Source of the DNA: Elephas maximus indicus
Lineage: Eukaryota > Chordata > Mammalia > Proboscidea > Elephantidae
DNA length: 64,000 bases
Assembly: GCF_024166365.1 (NCBI RefSeq)
Contig: NC_064819.1
Span: 112,140,293 to 112,204,292 of the forward strand
Direction: 5' to 3'
Part shown: piece by piece, positions 11,375 to 22,440 of the stretch
How the letters are laid out: each line of letters begins with the position of its first letter
Numbering within the stretch: the stretch's first letter is position 1
Translations under genes and position numbers: made by a program
The notes under the pieces: model-generated
Databases searched by the model: none
What the model was told of the DNA's origin: nothing
What the model saw: only the letters and a program-made list of their open reading frames with translations

Positions 11375-11690
11375 AGACAGAGGAGAAGGGAGGAATTTTA
11401 GGGAGGGAAAGGGTGGAAACTAAGCAAGTAGAGTCAGGAATGAGCACAGCGCATGCAAGAAGAGTGAGAAGGCAGGTCTGATCAGAGCAAAGTGCGCAGG
11501 TATGTGGAGGATCTAAGGACGAGGGTGAAGGTGGGGCTGGACTACGGAGGCCTAGAATGAGGCTGAGCAGTTTAGACTTGAAGATGGAGGCAATGTGGAG
11601 CCAGAAGCATGATCTGATCCAGGGAGGGGTGACATGAAAGCATTTTTCAGGAGGATTAGGCTGGCGTGAGGCATAGTTTGTCTTGGCCTT
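11375..11690 (-). mobile_element. L2 fragment
   Basis: Antisense L2 text: TTTGATGGATAGACAG before it, then TCAGGAATGAGCACAGCGCA, TAGACTTGAAGATGGAGGCA and CATGATCTGATCCAG. The minus-strand open frame of 114 residues here is not a gene. Confidence 0.5.
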
Positions 11691-11699
11691 GGGCAGGTT

Positions 11700-12400
11700 C
11701 AGACCAAAGGCTGACAAGAAGTCTCTGAGGAACTGCCATCTTTAGAGGTTTGGCCCCGCTTCGTTCTAAAGGTTGTGGTTATGGCAGCCTTCTTGGAAAG
11801 GCTGGAGTTATCTAGGGAACCTAACAGTCGTCTATCCCTGGACTCATCCTACCACTAGTTTGCTTCTATGTTATCCTCTCACTTTACATTTCTAGGTAAT
11901 GTAAGCCAAAGGCTGGGGTTTCAGAGGTAACTCCCCAGTCCTGCTTGGTCTGTCTGCCTTTCCTGCAGAGAGGAGGAAAAGCATTGCTCAACTTGTCTGG
12001 GGGCCTTGGCAGTCATGTCTGTCCGTGGCTGACCTCGCTTCTCTTTGGCTTACCTCATATGCCCCTTTCCTCTTTTGCAGCCCTTTCTCCCACCTGTTCA
12101 TACACTGCACTCATTTAATCTTTCTCCACGCCCATCTGGCTCCTTTGCACGGAGACTCTGAGGAGAAATTCCACTGCCAGCCCCAGCGCAAAGATTTGGA
12201 AAGACACCCTGTGCTGCCAAGCCCAGGGTGGCAAGCTTATGAGGGAGTGAGTTCGGATAGCTCCTCACCTACTCTCTTTCATTGGCGGTGTATTTTATAT
12301 GTAACAAAGGAGGCTCTCCACCTTGGGACATCGTGCCCCAAGATAGGCCCAGAGAACTGGACCTGAGTTCCACCTCTTGCTCAGCTGTTGCCTGGCCCAA
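11700..12400. other. No feature recognised
   Basis: Moderately GC-rich non-coding sequence without a supported gene. The 113-residue plus-strand frame at 12025-12366 shows no family resemblance and no splice or regulatory context. Confidence 0.45.
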
Positions 12401-12403
12401 GCA

Positions 12404-12463
12404 CACGGGGTTGCCATGAGTCAGAATCGACTCCACTACAACTGGTTTGGGTTTTGTTTGTTT
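12404..12463 (+). mobile_element. AfroSINE tail only
   Basis: GTTGCCATGAGTCAGAATCG followed by an ACTGGTTTGGGTTTTG tail. Only the last quarter of a SINE is present; no clear target duplication. Confidence 0.7.
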
Positions 12464-12839
12464 CTTTAGGGCATAAAACATTAAACTCAGTAAGAAGAAA
12501 ACACAGGCCTTGTTAACCAGGACTTTCCAATTCCATAAGAATTGATGAGACAAAACCAAGAGAGACAATTAAAGCTACAAATTATAAAGCAACATATACA
12601 ACAGTAATGACAAAGAATACTCTGTGTAAATAAAAGTGGAGAATCAATTAAGATGGAGTAGAATTAGTCACTTTCTGCCCATGCTGAAACCCACATATCT
12701 TGTTTTTGCTCTTTCTCAGGCCCTAAAAAAACAAAAAAAACAAACAAAAAAATTTTTTTTATTATCCCTTATTTTAGGAAAAGTAAAATTTATGTAAAAT
12801 ATATGGGTTCCTTTTTCCTTTCCCTTTTCTTTGAAATAT

Positions 12840-13025
12840 CTTCATCATGAAATGATAAGGTGCCTCAGATTTGCCTCAAGATAATTTGAGTTTTGGCAGG
12901 GTTTGAGTCTGAAACAAGACTGTCTAATAGTTAATTGCTGAATCTAGGTGACAGGTACACTGCGTTTATTAAACTATGCTTTCTACTTTTGCGTATGTTT
13001 GAAGTTATTCATAATAAAACATCAA
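12840..13025 (+). mobile_element. Old L1 (L1M) 3' end
   Basis: GCTGAATCTAGGTGACAGGT, CTATGCTTTCTACTTTTGCG and TTCATAATAAAAC, the ancient L1M 3' end; the same text recurs at 39165-39320. Confidence 0.65.
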
Positions 13026-13289
13026 AAGTGGATCCTCATCAGGGACTATAAGTTCTGCCCAATGAAGGCCATTAAATGCATGCCTTCAATAAAGTGTAAT
13101 ACACGCTTGCAACGTATCAGATACTTGACAAGGCTTAAGGTGTACTGTGGTAAATGCAACTGTCCCTGCGCTTCTTCCTTCTTCCTCAACCTGAACCCTA
13201 GTTGTCCTGGACCCTGACTCAGTTCAAGAATGATTTATTTTTCTTGGGATGGTGAGGGCTATCAATGCCCCCACAGCCAAGAAGTGGGC

Positions 13290-13625
13290 CTAGTTTTCTC
13301 CTCTGTCAGATGCCTGAGCGCCCACATGAGGACACGCTCTGCTCCTGTCACTGCTTTCTTGGCGGTATGAGGTCCCCAACTCTCTGCTTGGTTCCCTTTC
13401 CTTTTATCTCTCCTAAAATAAAAGTGGTACAGGCCACACCCCAGGGAAACTCCCTTTATACTGGATCAGGGATGTGACCTGGTAAGGGTGTTACAATCCC
13501 ACCTTAATCCTCCTTTAACATAAAATTACAATCACAAAACGGGTGGCAACCACAGAATACTGGGAATCATGGCCTAACCAAGTTGGTACACACATTTTTA
13601 GGGGGACATAATTCAATCCATGACA
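13290..13625 (-). mobile_element. MaLR-type LTR, partial
   Basis: Contains GGTATGAGGTCCCC, GAATACTGGGAATCATGGCC, AACCAAGTTGGTACACAC and the outer end AATTCAATCCATGACA, matching the other MaLR LTRs in reverse. The other end (TGTCTTAGTTATC) is missing. Confidence 0.75.
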
Positions 13626-13744
13626 TGCCACAATAATATGATCTAGCTCAGTATCTCCCAGACTTTGCCGTGTAAAAAATTAGTATTTTCATGTGATAAT
13701 AGGTATTTGTAAAAATTAATTAAGTTGTTGATTAATTTAAAAAC

Positions 13745-13771
13745 GTGTGTGTGTGTGTGTATGTGTGTGTG
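13745..13771 (+). repeat. (GT)n microsatellite
   Basis: GT run with one AT interruption. Confidence 0.95.
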
Positions 13772-14187
13772 AATTCATGATTATGATCAGTTTGGGATGT
13801 TAAACAGGTTACTTTATTACAGGACTTCTCAGGTCATTTAATATACTGCTAATGAGCATTGTGAATATTCAAGGGTGGGTTGGGGGGACGGCAAAGAATG
13901 CAGCCTTTCTCAAATGTATTAGCCTGCAGAACTCTTCCTGTGGAGCACTCTAAGCATTTAATCTCGCCAGAAGTTCCCCAGAGCACCATCTGGGAATTGC
14001 TGAATGGTTTAAGTTACGTGCTTATACACTTACCTGGAGCCACTTGAACGCATGCCCTCTGACAGAACCTAATAAAGCAGGGTAGTCAAGGTTTCCCTAA
14101 ATATTAGAATGAAATTATAGCAACTAACCTAAAACTTATAATGAGTCTCTGAGGGCCATCCTTTCAGTGTTAGCAGTAGCACTTCCA

Positions 14188-14225
14188 ATTTTAAATTGGA
14201 AATTTTAGATTTCCAATTAAAATTA
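14188..14225. repeat. Short AT-rich inverted repeat
   Basis: AAATTGGAAAT and ATTTCCAATT flank a small loop, allowing a hairpin. Next to it are further AATTAAAATT repeats. No transposon or terminator context; probably chance in AT-rich DNA. Confidence 0.5.
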
Positions 14226-14249
14226 AAATTGAAATACACTTCTATTAAT

Positions 14250-15140
14250 ACAACTATTGGCAATACCAGTTGTGGGCAAGGACACAGAACAACTAGATTT
14301 CTTCTATATTGCTGATTGGAATATAAAATTGTGCTACCACTGTGAAAACAGTTTGGCAGTTTATTATAAAGTCAAGCATACACTTACTATAAATCAAAAA
14401 CCAAACCAAACCCATAGTCAGTGAGTTGATTCCTATTCCTAGTGACTCTATAGGACAGAGTAGAGCTACCCATACGGTTTCCAAGGCTATAAATCTTTAT
14501 GAAAAAACAAACTACCACATCTTTCTCCCACAGAGCAGCTGATGGGTTCAAACCACCGACCTTTTGGTTAACATACTACCCAGCAATCCCACTCCTGGGT
14601 ATTTTTCCTAGAAAATGAAAACATATGTCCACACCAAAACCTATACACAAATGCTCATAGTAGCTTTATTTGTAACAGCCCAACTGGAAACAACCCAAAT
14701 GTCTTTTAATGAGGGAATGGTTAAACAAACTATGGAACATTTATACCTTAGAACACTACTCAGCAATGAAAAAGAACAAACTATTGATACATGCAAAAGC
14801 TTAAACAGATCTCAAGGGAATTATGCTGAGTGGGAAAAAAAAAAAAAGCCAAACTCAAAGTTTACACACTATATGATTCCATTTATATGAGATTCTCTGA
14901 ATGAAAAAGTAAAAAAAAAAAACTAGTGATAGAGAAAAGAGGACTGGTTGCGAGGAGTTAGGGTTGAGGGGAAGGTACAAACGAAAGGTGTAATTATAAA
15001 GCGGTAGCATGAGAGTTTTTGTATGTGTTGATGAGACAGTTTTGAATTCTGATTATGGTAGTGGTTACATGAAGCTATATATGCTATAAAATTTTATAGT
15101 ACAATACATCCTTCCCCCCAAAAAGTGTATGTGAATACTG
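14250..15140 (+). mobile_element. Old L1 (L1M) 3' region, split by a SINE
   Basis: TTTGGCAGTTTATTATAAAG on the left of the SINE and CAGCAATCCCACTCCTGGG, AACAACCCAAATGTC and TATGATTCCATTTATATGA on the right are consecutive pieces of an L1M 3' region. The 91-residue frame at 14615-14890 is part of it. Confidence 0.8.
14399..14575 (-). mobile_element. AfroSINE inserted in L1M
   Basis: AAACCAAACCCATAGTCAGTG, ATAGGACAGAGTAGAGC, AACTACCACATCTTTCTCCC and AACCACCGACCTTTTGG, in inverse SINE order. Confidence 0.88.
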
Positions 15141-15144
15141 GGGA

Positions 15145-15955
15145 AGCAAGCACAACTTGTACAAGGCAAGGTCATGGAAGCTCCATAGAGACATCCAAAC
15201 TGCCTGAGGGACAGAACTGCTGGGCTGCGTGCTATGGGGACCATGGTCTCAGGGAACATCTAGCTCAATTGGCATAACACAGTTTATAAAGAAAATGTTC
15301 TACATTCTACTGTGGTGAGAAGTGTCTGGAGTCTTAAAAGCCTGTGAGCAGCCATCTAGGATACTCCACCGGTCTCACCTCTTCAAGAGTAAGGAAGAAT
15401 GAAGAAAACTAAAGATACAAGGGAATGATTAGTCCAAAGGACTGATGGACCACATCTACCATGGCCTCCACCAGACTGAGTCCAGTACGACTAGATGGTG
15501 CCCAGCTACCACCACTGACTGCTCTGACAAGGATCACAGTGAAAGGTCCTGGACAGAGCTGGAGAAAAATGTAGAAGAAAATTTTAACTCACAAAAAAGA
15601 ACAGACTTACTGGCCTGACAGAGACTGGAGAAACCTTGAGAGTATGGCTCCCTGACACCCTTTCAGCTCAGTAATTAAGTCACTCCTGTGGTTCACCCTT
15701 CAGCCAAAGATTGAACAGACCCATAAAACAAAACGAGAGTAAAGGGACACACCAGCCCGGGGGCAGGGACTAGGGAGCAGGAGGGAACAGAAAAGCTGGT
15801 AATAGGGAACCCAAGGTTGAGAAGGGAGAGTGCTGATGTGTCGTGGGGTTGTTAACTAATGTCACAGAAAAATGTGTGTACTGACTGTTTAATGAGAAAC
15901 TAGTATGTTCTGTAAACCTTCATCTAAAGTACAATAAAAAAAATTTTTTTAAAGT
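15145..15955 (+). mobile_element. Lineage-specific L1 3'UTR, 5'-truncated
   Basis: Same 3'UTR as in the long L1 at 22441: GGACCATGGTCTCAGGG, AACTGGCATAAC-type box, AGTCTTAAAAGCCTGTGAGC, CTGGACAGAGCTGGAG, TGACAGAGACTGGAG, GGGGGCAGGGACTAGG and the end AAGTACAATAAAAAAAA. Sits between two pieces of L1M, so probably inserted there. Confidence 0.8.
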
Positions 15956-15964
15956 GTACACAAA

Positions 15965-16150
15965 AACCTAATAAGGTCTGCAGTTTAGTTAATATTGTAC
16001 CAATGCCAATTTCCTAGTTTTAATGACATCAGTAGTTACGTAAGATGTTATCATTGGGGGAAGCTGGGTGAAGGGTAGACAGGAACTCTATTTGGAATTT
16101 CTTATGTGTCTTAAACTATTTCAAAGTAAAGAAAATAGTTAAAGAAAGAT
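15965..16150 (+). mobile_element. Old L1 (L1M) 3' end
   Basis: TAATAAGGTCTGCAGTTTAG, GTAAGATGTTATCATTGGGG and GAAGCTGGGTGAAGGGTA are L1M 3' end hallmarks. May be the continuation of 14250-15140. Confidence 0.65.
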
Positions 16151-16154
16151 AAAA

Positions 16155-16315
16155 CCCATTAAACCCATCGCTGTCGACTTAACTCCTACTCAGAGCAACC
16201 CTACGAGATGGAGTAGAACTGCCCCACAGAGTTTCCAAGGAGCGCCTGGTGAATTTGAACTGCCAACCTTTTGGTTAGCAGCCGAGCTCTTAACCACTGT
16301 GCCACCAGAGCTGCT
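16155..16315 (-). mobile_element. AfroSINE
   Basis: Inverse SINE: CCCATCGCTGTCGACT, GGAGTAGAACTGCCCCACAG, AACCTTTTGGTTAGCAGCC, CTTAACCACTGTGCCACC. Confidence 0.92.
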
Positions 16316-16435
16316 AAAAAAAAAAGACAGGCAGTAAAATAAAAAATTAAATTTCTTTGAGTCCAGATGAGAGTTTCCAGAAAGGCAGAGATCAAATCTA
16401 CTACCTTATTTGTCATTTTGTCTCCAACTTGCCTT

Positions 16436-16591
16436 CCTGGCTCCACCTCTTACCAGCTGTGTGACTTTGGGGAAGTTACAGTGTGTTTCTCAATCTGCTC
16501 ATCAGCAGAATGGAAATAATGTTAGTGCCCACGTCAAAAAGTTTTTGTTAAGATGAGTTAATAATAATGTCAAATGCTTTGAATACTGTAT
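16436..16591 (+). mobile_element. MIR
   Basis: CTCTTACCAGCTGTGTGACTT, CAATCTGCTCATCAGC and AAATGGAAATAATG-like core; cut by the RTE fragment that follows. Confidence 0.75.
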
Positions 16592-16912
16592 GTTGTCATT
16601 GTTGCTGGTGTGGTCCAGTAGGTTCCAGCTCATAGCAACCCTAGGTACAACAGAACAAAACACTACCCAGTCCTGTGCCATCCTCACAATCGTAGTTATG
16701 CTTGAGCCCATTGTTGCAGCCACTGTGTCAATCCATCTCATTAAGTGTCTTCCTCTCTTCTGTTGACCCTCTACTTTACCAAGCATGATGTTCTTCTCCA
16801 GGGACTGGTCCTTCCTGATAACATGTCCAAAGTATGTGAGGCGTAGACTCGCCATCCTTGCTTCTAAGGAGCGTTCTGGCTATACTTCTCCCAAGACAGA
16901 ATACTTGCATAG
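16592..16912 (-). mobile_element. RTE LINE 3' end
   Basis: Minus-strand frame reads LRLTYFGHVIRKDQSLEKN, MLGKVEGQQKRGRHLMRWID and TVAATMGSS, the C-terminal RTE domain, then the tail (GTCCAGTAGGTTCCAGCTCA in plus). 5'-truncated, with stops. Confidence 0.85.
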
Positions 16913-16994
16913 GGGTAGTAATTCCGTGAGGGGATGTATGGTATGTGAAAACGTGTCACATAACTGGGCCACATGTCTCCTGATGATGGTTAAC

Positions 16995-17360
16995 AAAAAG
17001 CCTGGGAAATAGTGGAACGTATAAATGATATGAACTCCTTGTTTACATAATTGTGTCTACAATATACCTACATTTTCCCCCAGGGTTTTCTTCCCCTTTT
17101 AAGCCCATCTTCACTCCTCAAGGTTTTGAAATATATGAAACTGCAACTAGCAACTCATTGTTTTTGTCAGAATTTTCTTTGAAATTAATAATAAAGTTTA
17201 TTCTAGGGAACCTCGTAATATTTTTCCTTGATCCATGTTTGGTTTCTGAGTCTCTTAATACCTTCCTTACAGTTCTATCATTTCACTTAGATACTTTTGA
17301 TTTTAAGGCTCTTAGGTCTGTTTCTTTTATTTGACTATGAAGTCCTTAATGGCAGGAGCC
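16995..17360. other. No feature recognised
   Basis: AT-rich; the 93-residue frame at 17053-17334 has no support. Confidence 0.4.
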
Positions 17361-17364
17361 TGCA

Positions 17365-17540
17365 TTAATTTATTCACTCGACCAATATTTATTGAGGATC
17401 TGATATATGATAGGCACTGTTCTAAATGCTGAGGATGCAGCAGTGAAAAAAGAGACAAAAAGCCCTGTTTTCATTGGTAGTTGCTATCACGTAGCTAATT
17501 CTTCTCTGTGTTTCTAGCACCTGGTACGGTGCCTGGTCAG
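17365..17540. mobile_element. L2 3' end fragments
   Basis: ATTTATTCACTCGACCAATA, TAGGCACTGTTCTAAATGCT (antisense L2 end), followed by AGCACCTGGTACGGTGCCTG, a sense-type L2 end. Two partial copies in opposite orientation are likely. Confidence 0.55.
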
Positions 17541-17544
17541 TAAG

Positions 17545-18185
17545 TGCTCAAGTGTTTCATTGATGGATAAGTGGGGTGGGAAAATGCATGTTTCAGTTGT
17601 CCAATGCACTATATTTAAATAAATGGGGCCAAAACCTCATATGAAATTAGCTGTTCTAAGCTTCTGAAAAACAATTGGCGTAGAACTATTGGAAATCAGC
17701 TACCTTTTTGCCTCTTCTTCCTCCTTCGTAAGATTTCCTGTGTAGCCTTTTGCCATGCATAAAGCAGTAGTGGGTGATAACAGGACAACACCAGTGCAGA
17801 ACAGAGCATCTCCTTTGGAGAGATGAAGAACCTTCAGAAATCTTTGACCTTTTCATTATGAAGACATCCTCAGTGCTTCCTGTGCTGAGAAATATGAGAA
17901 AGTGACTATTAATGCCAGAAAATAGCTGCTATGCTCTACCTTTCTATATTTCTAAGTTTGAATTCTCTTCATTTGAATTTTACATTAGTTTCATATTTGT
18001 TTGGGAACCCAGCCCAGGAAAAGGATCTAAAATCACAAAAAGGATTGGCAGTGGGGCTGCCACTCGCCCTGGAGAGCAGGGCAAAAGGTTGAATCTCTTG
18101 GCAGATTTTTCTAAAATGGGTCAGTCAATCCAATTCCAATTCTGTTCACCTCTGTTCTGATACTAATTGCTAATGGCTTATTTCT
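17545..18185. other. No feature recognised
   Basis: Non-coding sequence without a named repeat. Confidence 0.4.
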
Positions 18186-18189
18186 TCTC

Positions 18190-18930
18190 TGATCTTAACC
18201 ACCGGAGCTAGGTCAGACCCCACAAGTTAAAGGGTACAGTCCTCCACATTGCCAAGTCTGCCCAAGACTTCAGGCACCAGATGCAAGCTTGGAGATCATC
18301 ACAATACCTTCACCTCTGATCTGCTGGCTACAAATTTGGGGGTTCCTTCTATCCCTTTAGGATGCCAGTTGTAAGCTTGGAGGTCCCCCCAGGCTGCCTC
18401 TCACTTTTGACTTGCTGGCTCCCACTACTCCCTTGGATTTGATAATTCATTAGAATGACTCAAAGAACTCAGGAAAGTGTTATACGTACTATTACGGTTT
18501 TATTACAGCAGAAGGAACACAAATAGGGACCAGCATAAAGAAGGGATGCATAGGATGAGTTCTGGGAGGGTTCCAATGCAGAGCTTCCCTGTACCAAAAA
18601 AGTATATTATCCTCCCAAGTTCTGATGTCTTTTGTCAACCAAGAAGTCAATGGAGAATCAGTGTCCAGAGCTTTAATTGGGGATCCCACTATGAATGCAA
18701 TGACTGAATCATCATCCACATGGTTGAACTCAACCTCCAGCTCCCCTCTCCTGGGTCTATCTGGCCATGCCAGCCTCACAGTCACTTCATTAACGTAAAT
18801 ACTCAGGTGTGGTCTGAATGCCTTATCAAAAACACTTCAACATTTCAAGATTTTAGAGGTTGTCTCTCAGGAGCCAAGGACAAAGACCAAATTCTTTTGG
18901 GTAAAATTCATTGTAAATCTTTCAATGTTA
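18190..18930 (-). mobile_element. Possible ERV-type LTR fossil
   Basis: GATAATTCATTAGAATGACTC, AGAACTCAGGAAAGTGTTATA and a TTTATTACAGCAGAAGG box resemble antisense LTRs common in other mammals. No terminal duplication was located and no internal genes are seen. It could be unique sequence; family not assigned. Confidence 0.35.
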
Positions 18931-19019
18931 TTGCTAGTATTTAAAGTCTGGAGCATAATTACTCTTACCTTGGGTTTCATGAGTGTTCATGCCCTAGGTG
19001 CCGTAGAAATATTCTAAAA

Positions 19020-19200
19020 ATGATTTTTATTAATATTTTTTATTCAGTAATACATCCACATGGTACAAAACTCAAAATGTTCAAAAGAGTAGATCATGAA
19101 GAGAACATGTCCTTCCTCTTTCTGATGTCTCCAGTTCATCTCATTCCCATCCCTGGCATCCATGGCCGTGTTTCTTATCTATCCTTGCAACATAGCATAT
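19020..19200 (-). mobile_element. Old L1 (L1M) fragment, antisense
   Basis: TACATCCACATGGTACAAAA, CTCAAAATGTTCAAAAG and TCCCATCCCTGGCATCC have the order of an antisense L1M 3'UTR, like the start of 40930-42245. Confidence 0.4.
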
Positions 19201-19276
19201 AAATATCCATATTTTTTAAATACTAGACTCCAGCATCCTTGTGTTTCATTGTCATGCACATTTCACATATACGGCT

Positions 19277-19656
19277 ATGTTGTTGTTAGGTGCCGTCCAA
19301 TTGGTTCCGACTCATAGCAACCCTATGAACTACAGAACAAAACACTGCCCAGTCCTGAGCCATCCTTACAATTGTTGTTATGCTTGAGCTCATTGTTGCA
19401 GCCACTGTGTCAATCCACCTCATTGAGGTTCTTCCTCTCTTCCGCTGACCCTGTACCCTGCCAAGCATGATGCCCTTCTCCAGAGACTGATCCCTCCTGA
19501 CAGCATGTCCAGAGTATGTAAGACGCAGTCTCGCCATCCTTGCTTCTAAGGAGCATTCTGGTCGCACTTCTTCTAAGACAGATTGGTTCATTCTTTTGGC
19601 AGTCCATGATATGTTCAATATTCTTTCCCAACACCACAATTCAAAGGCATCAATAT
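19277..19656 (-). mobile_element. RTE LINE 3' end
   Basis: Minus-strand frame: FELWCWERILNISWTAKRMN, LRLTYSGHAVRRDQSLEKG, GQRKRGRTSMRWIDTVAATM. Ends in the shared tail (GTTGTTGTTAGGTGCCGTCC in plus). Flanks carry an imperfect duplication around TA(C/T)GGCTAT (near 19270 and 19658). Confidence 0.88.
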
Positions 19657-20209
19657 GGCTATACAAAGTCAAATAATAGGACAAATATCTTTTTTTTTTT
19701 TGCAACTCAAATAATCCCTGCTCAAATGAGTAGATTTCATTTTCTTCTTACTTTCAAGAAAAGAGGCAAAAGTTGCTTCAACTGGTGCAAGAGTCCTGGT
19801 GAGGACTGAAGCAACCAGGCTCTGCTACTAACTAGTGGACCTAGCTCCTCACTTGAAAACCAAAGATTTTGTCCACAGTTGGCATCTCAGATTCCTTCCA
19901 AAGGTAAGGGCCACAGTTCTGTTAAACAAGAGGTCACATTTCTTTTTCTTAAGTCAAAGTTCAGGATAGGTACCTGTTGCATCTTTGTACTGTTTAATGA
20001 AATTGATGCTCCAAATGGCCCAGATGCTACATGCTACAGAAGACTGACATGCTATGACACAGTCAGTGCAGTTTTATGACTCCTATATCTTACACATTTC
20101 TCTGAAAATCTGTAAGCTTTCTATCAAATATATATAGTAACACTCATCAGCATAACATCACTTCCCAAATATTCATGTCTAATAGTTTTTTTTTAATCAG
20201 AATTTGGGA

Positions 20210-20388
20210 AAACCTGGTGGCGTAGTGGTTAGGTGCTACAGCTGCTAAGCCAAGGGTCAGCAGTTCAAATCCTCCAGGCGCTCCTTGGAAACTCTACAGG
20301 GCAGTTCTACTCTGTCCTGTTGGGTCGCTATGAGTTGGAATTGACTCGACAGCACTGGGCTTGGTTTTTTTTTTTTTTTTTTTTGGGT
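20210..20388 (+). mobile_element. AfroSINE
   Basis: CCTGGTGGCGTAGTGGTTAGG, CCAGGCGCTCCTTGGAAAC, TCGCTATGAGTTGGAATTG and a T20 tail; flanked by TTTAATCA on both sides (about 20194 and 20389). Confidence 0.92.
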
Positions 20389-20639
20389 TTAATCATAGTT
20401 TATGCATTGTGCTCATAGCCATGAAGAGCTGATCAGTTGCAGGTGGGTTCATCGATGCAATTAAGTTTCCAGGTGTTACCCATCAGTGCTTGGTAATGTA
20501 TCAATTCTCAGTGGAGCTTCATCAAATCTTACAGTAGCCTATGGGTCCCAAAGAAAATCAGCAGAGTTGAGTGGGACTCTAGCAAAATCACTTGTTATAT
20601 TATAGATTCCTAGGTTAACTCCCTAGAAGACTTACTCAT

Positions 20640-20817
20640 CAGTTTTAGGGGATCCAACCTGACTGCACACTGGGATCTCTCTGTGACCTTTACAAAATTC
20701 TCATGCCAGGGACCCAGCCCCTAAGATTCTAATGTGCACTAATTGGTCTAGGGTTTCGCAAAGCTTCCCTGGAGAGTCCAACACACAGCTAGGATTGAGA
20801 ATCACTGCTGTAGAATT
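20640..20817 (+). mobile_element. MER5A-like hAT element
   Basis: GATCCAACCTGACTGCACAC, CAGGGACCCAGCCCCTAAG and CTAGGATTGAGAATCACTG, the layout of MER5A (non-autonomous Charlie element). Ends uncertain. Confidence 0.6.
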
Positions 20818-20926
20818 TGACCAGGCTTTTTTTTTTTTTTTTTGCATGGCTCCGGTCCTCCCTTTGGATCTCCAGAATGGAGTTGGTATAATCCTCTTCC
20901 ATTTTAGTGTCACCTTGGAGTGAAAC

Positions 20927-21141
20927 AGTTCTCTGGGTGGCGCAAACAATTTGCATTCCACTACTAACTGCAAGGTTCGCTATTCAGACCCGCTTAGTGG
21001 CACCACAGAAGACAGACCTGGGGATCTGCTTCTGTAAAGATTCCAGCCGAGAAAACCCCATGGAGTTCTACCCTCTCACACATAAGGACGCCATGAGTAG
21101 GAATCAACTTAGTGGCAACAGGTTCGATTTTTTGATTTATC
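20927..21141 (+). mobile_element. AfroSINE, second subtype
   Basis: Head TCTCTGGGTGGCGCAAAC, GATCTGCTTCTGTAAAGATT, tail GACGCCATGAGTAGGAATC. Perfect 9-bp duplication GAGTGAAAC (20918-20926, 21142-21150). Confidence 0.93.
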
Positions 21142-21150
21142 GAGTGAAAC

Positions 21151-21440
21151 CCAGACCTCTGAAGTGTCACCTGCAGAGCCACCACATCGAAATCACCGGC
21201 AGCTTGTTAGGTATGCAGCCTCTCAGCCCCATCCCCCAGAACTACTGAAACAGAATTTGCATTTTAACTAGGTCCCCAGGTGTTTCATTTGCACGTTAAA
21301 GTTTAAGAAGCACAGCAGGAGGGGCCTCAAATTATGCATTTCTCACAAATGCCCAAGTGATGCTGCAGTGGTTCTGCTGGTCCTTGGTCCACAGTGACAA
21401 GAATCTCAACCATTTTTCCTCTGTGGCCCAAGCAGCGTTT
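21151..21440 (+). mobile_element. MER5A-like hAT element(s)
   Basis: GCATTTTAACTAGGTCCCCAG, AAATCACCGGCAGCTTGTTA and, further right, CCCAAGTGATGCTGCAGTGG; probably one or two MER5-type copies. Confidence 0.6.
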
Positions 21441-22058
21441 TTCGAAAAACTGCATGGGAAGCTCGTTCTGGGCTTCACCACAAACCTGCTGAATACGACA
21501 GTCTGGGAATCCGCCTTTTGAACAGGCTGCTCGTTCCCAGGTGTTTCTTAGTGACTGGGAAGTTTAAGAACCCATGAAGCACATCCAATTTTTCCCAGGG
21601 TAGGAATCATTCTCTCCTTTGTATAGCAGCCCAATCTAATTGTTTAAAAGTTCCTCTGCTTTTAGTCTCAGTTGCTCTGGAGGAAACAATAAAAAAAAAA
21701 AAAAAAAAAAACCAGTGCAAACAATATTACCCTCTAAAAGAAAAATAAGTTGTCTCTTCCTTAGCCCTTCAAATAAGTCAAGATAGTCTTTCTCTTGTCT
21801 ACTGGATTGTCATCTTCAGGCTTCTATTTTCCAATGATTGTTTCGGGTTCTTCCGCATCACCCCCACCCAATGCCTGTCCCCTCCTCACACTAAAAACTT
21901 TCCAGTTCAGCCATAACTTTCAAAGTCAGTCAGCCTAAACCAAAGAAAACCTCTGATACTACCGAACACAGTATATAAATGAGATTATCATCTTCTCTGA
22001 TGAAAACATCCTGCTTTTTGATAATACACCTGCAGGTTTCCTTTGCATTTTTAGAAAG
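21441..22058. other. No feature recognised
   Basis: Non-coding sequence apart from the A-tract. Confidence 0.4.
21690..21710. repeat. Poly-A tract
   Basis: Run of about 21 A without an attached element that I can name. Confidence 0.9.
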
Positions 22059-22059
22059 G

Positions 22060-22440
22060 CTATGGTCCCGGTGGTCCTGGGGTGGTGTAAAGGGCTTGCT
22101 TTGTCTATAAACACAAAGGTTGGCCATTCGAATCCAACCTGTGGAGCCACAGATGAAAGACCTGACAATCTGCTTCTGTAAAGGTTACGTGTTGCCATCA
22201 AGTTGATTTTGACTCATAGTGATCCTACAGGGCCAAGTAGAAATGTCCCCACAGGGTTTCCAAGGCTAAAAATCTCTACAGAAGCAGACTGCCACAACTT
22301 TCTCCCATGAGCAGCTGGTGGGTTCAAAGTGCCAACTTTCAGTCAGCAGCCAAGTGCTTTAATGACTTTATCACCAGCCGTTGAAAACCCTATGAAACAG
22401 TTCTGCTCTTACCCTCTGACTCAATGGCAACAGATTTGAC
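22060..22440 (+). mobile_element. AfroSINE (second subtype) interrupted by another SINE
   Basis: Head GGTCCTGGGGTGGTGTAAAG to CTGCTTCTGTAAAGGTTAC (22060-22184), then a foreign insert, then the rest: CCGTTGAAAACCCTATGAAAC to CTCAATGGCAACAGATTTG (22378-22440). The join reads as one continuous SINE when the insert is removed. Confidence 0.85.
22185..22378 (-). mobile_element. AfroSINE nested inside a SINE
   Basis: Inverse SINE: GTTGCCATCAAGTTGATTTTG, AGACTGCCACAACTTTCTCC, CAAAGTGCCAACTTTCAGTC. Opposite orientation to its host, so the pair forms a potential hairpin. Confidence 0.85.

Noticed and set aside
12025-12366. 113-residue plus-strand frame as a small gene
   Set aside because: No recognisable motif, no splice or promoter context; chance frame in GC-richer DNA.
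14188-14225. Hairpin as a transcription terminator
   Set aside because: Bacterial-type terminators do not apply to this genome; AT-rich local palindrome only.
19286-19705. 139-residue minus-strand frame as a gene
   Set aside because: RTE C-terminus again; same text occurs at 16502-16855 and 4411-4770.
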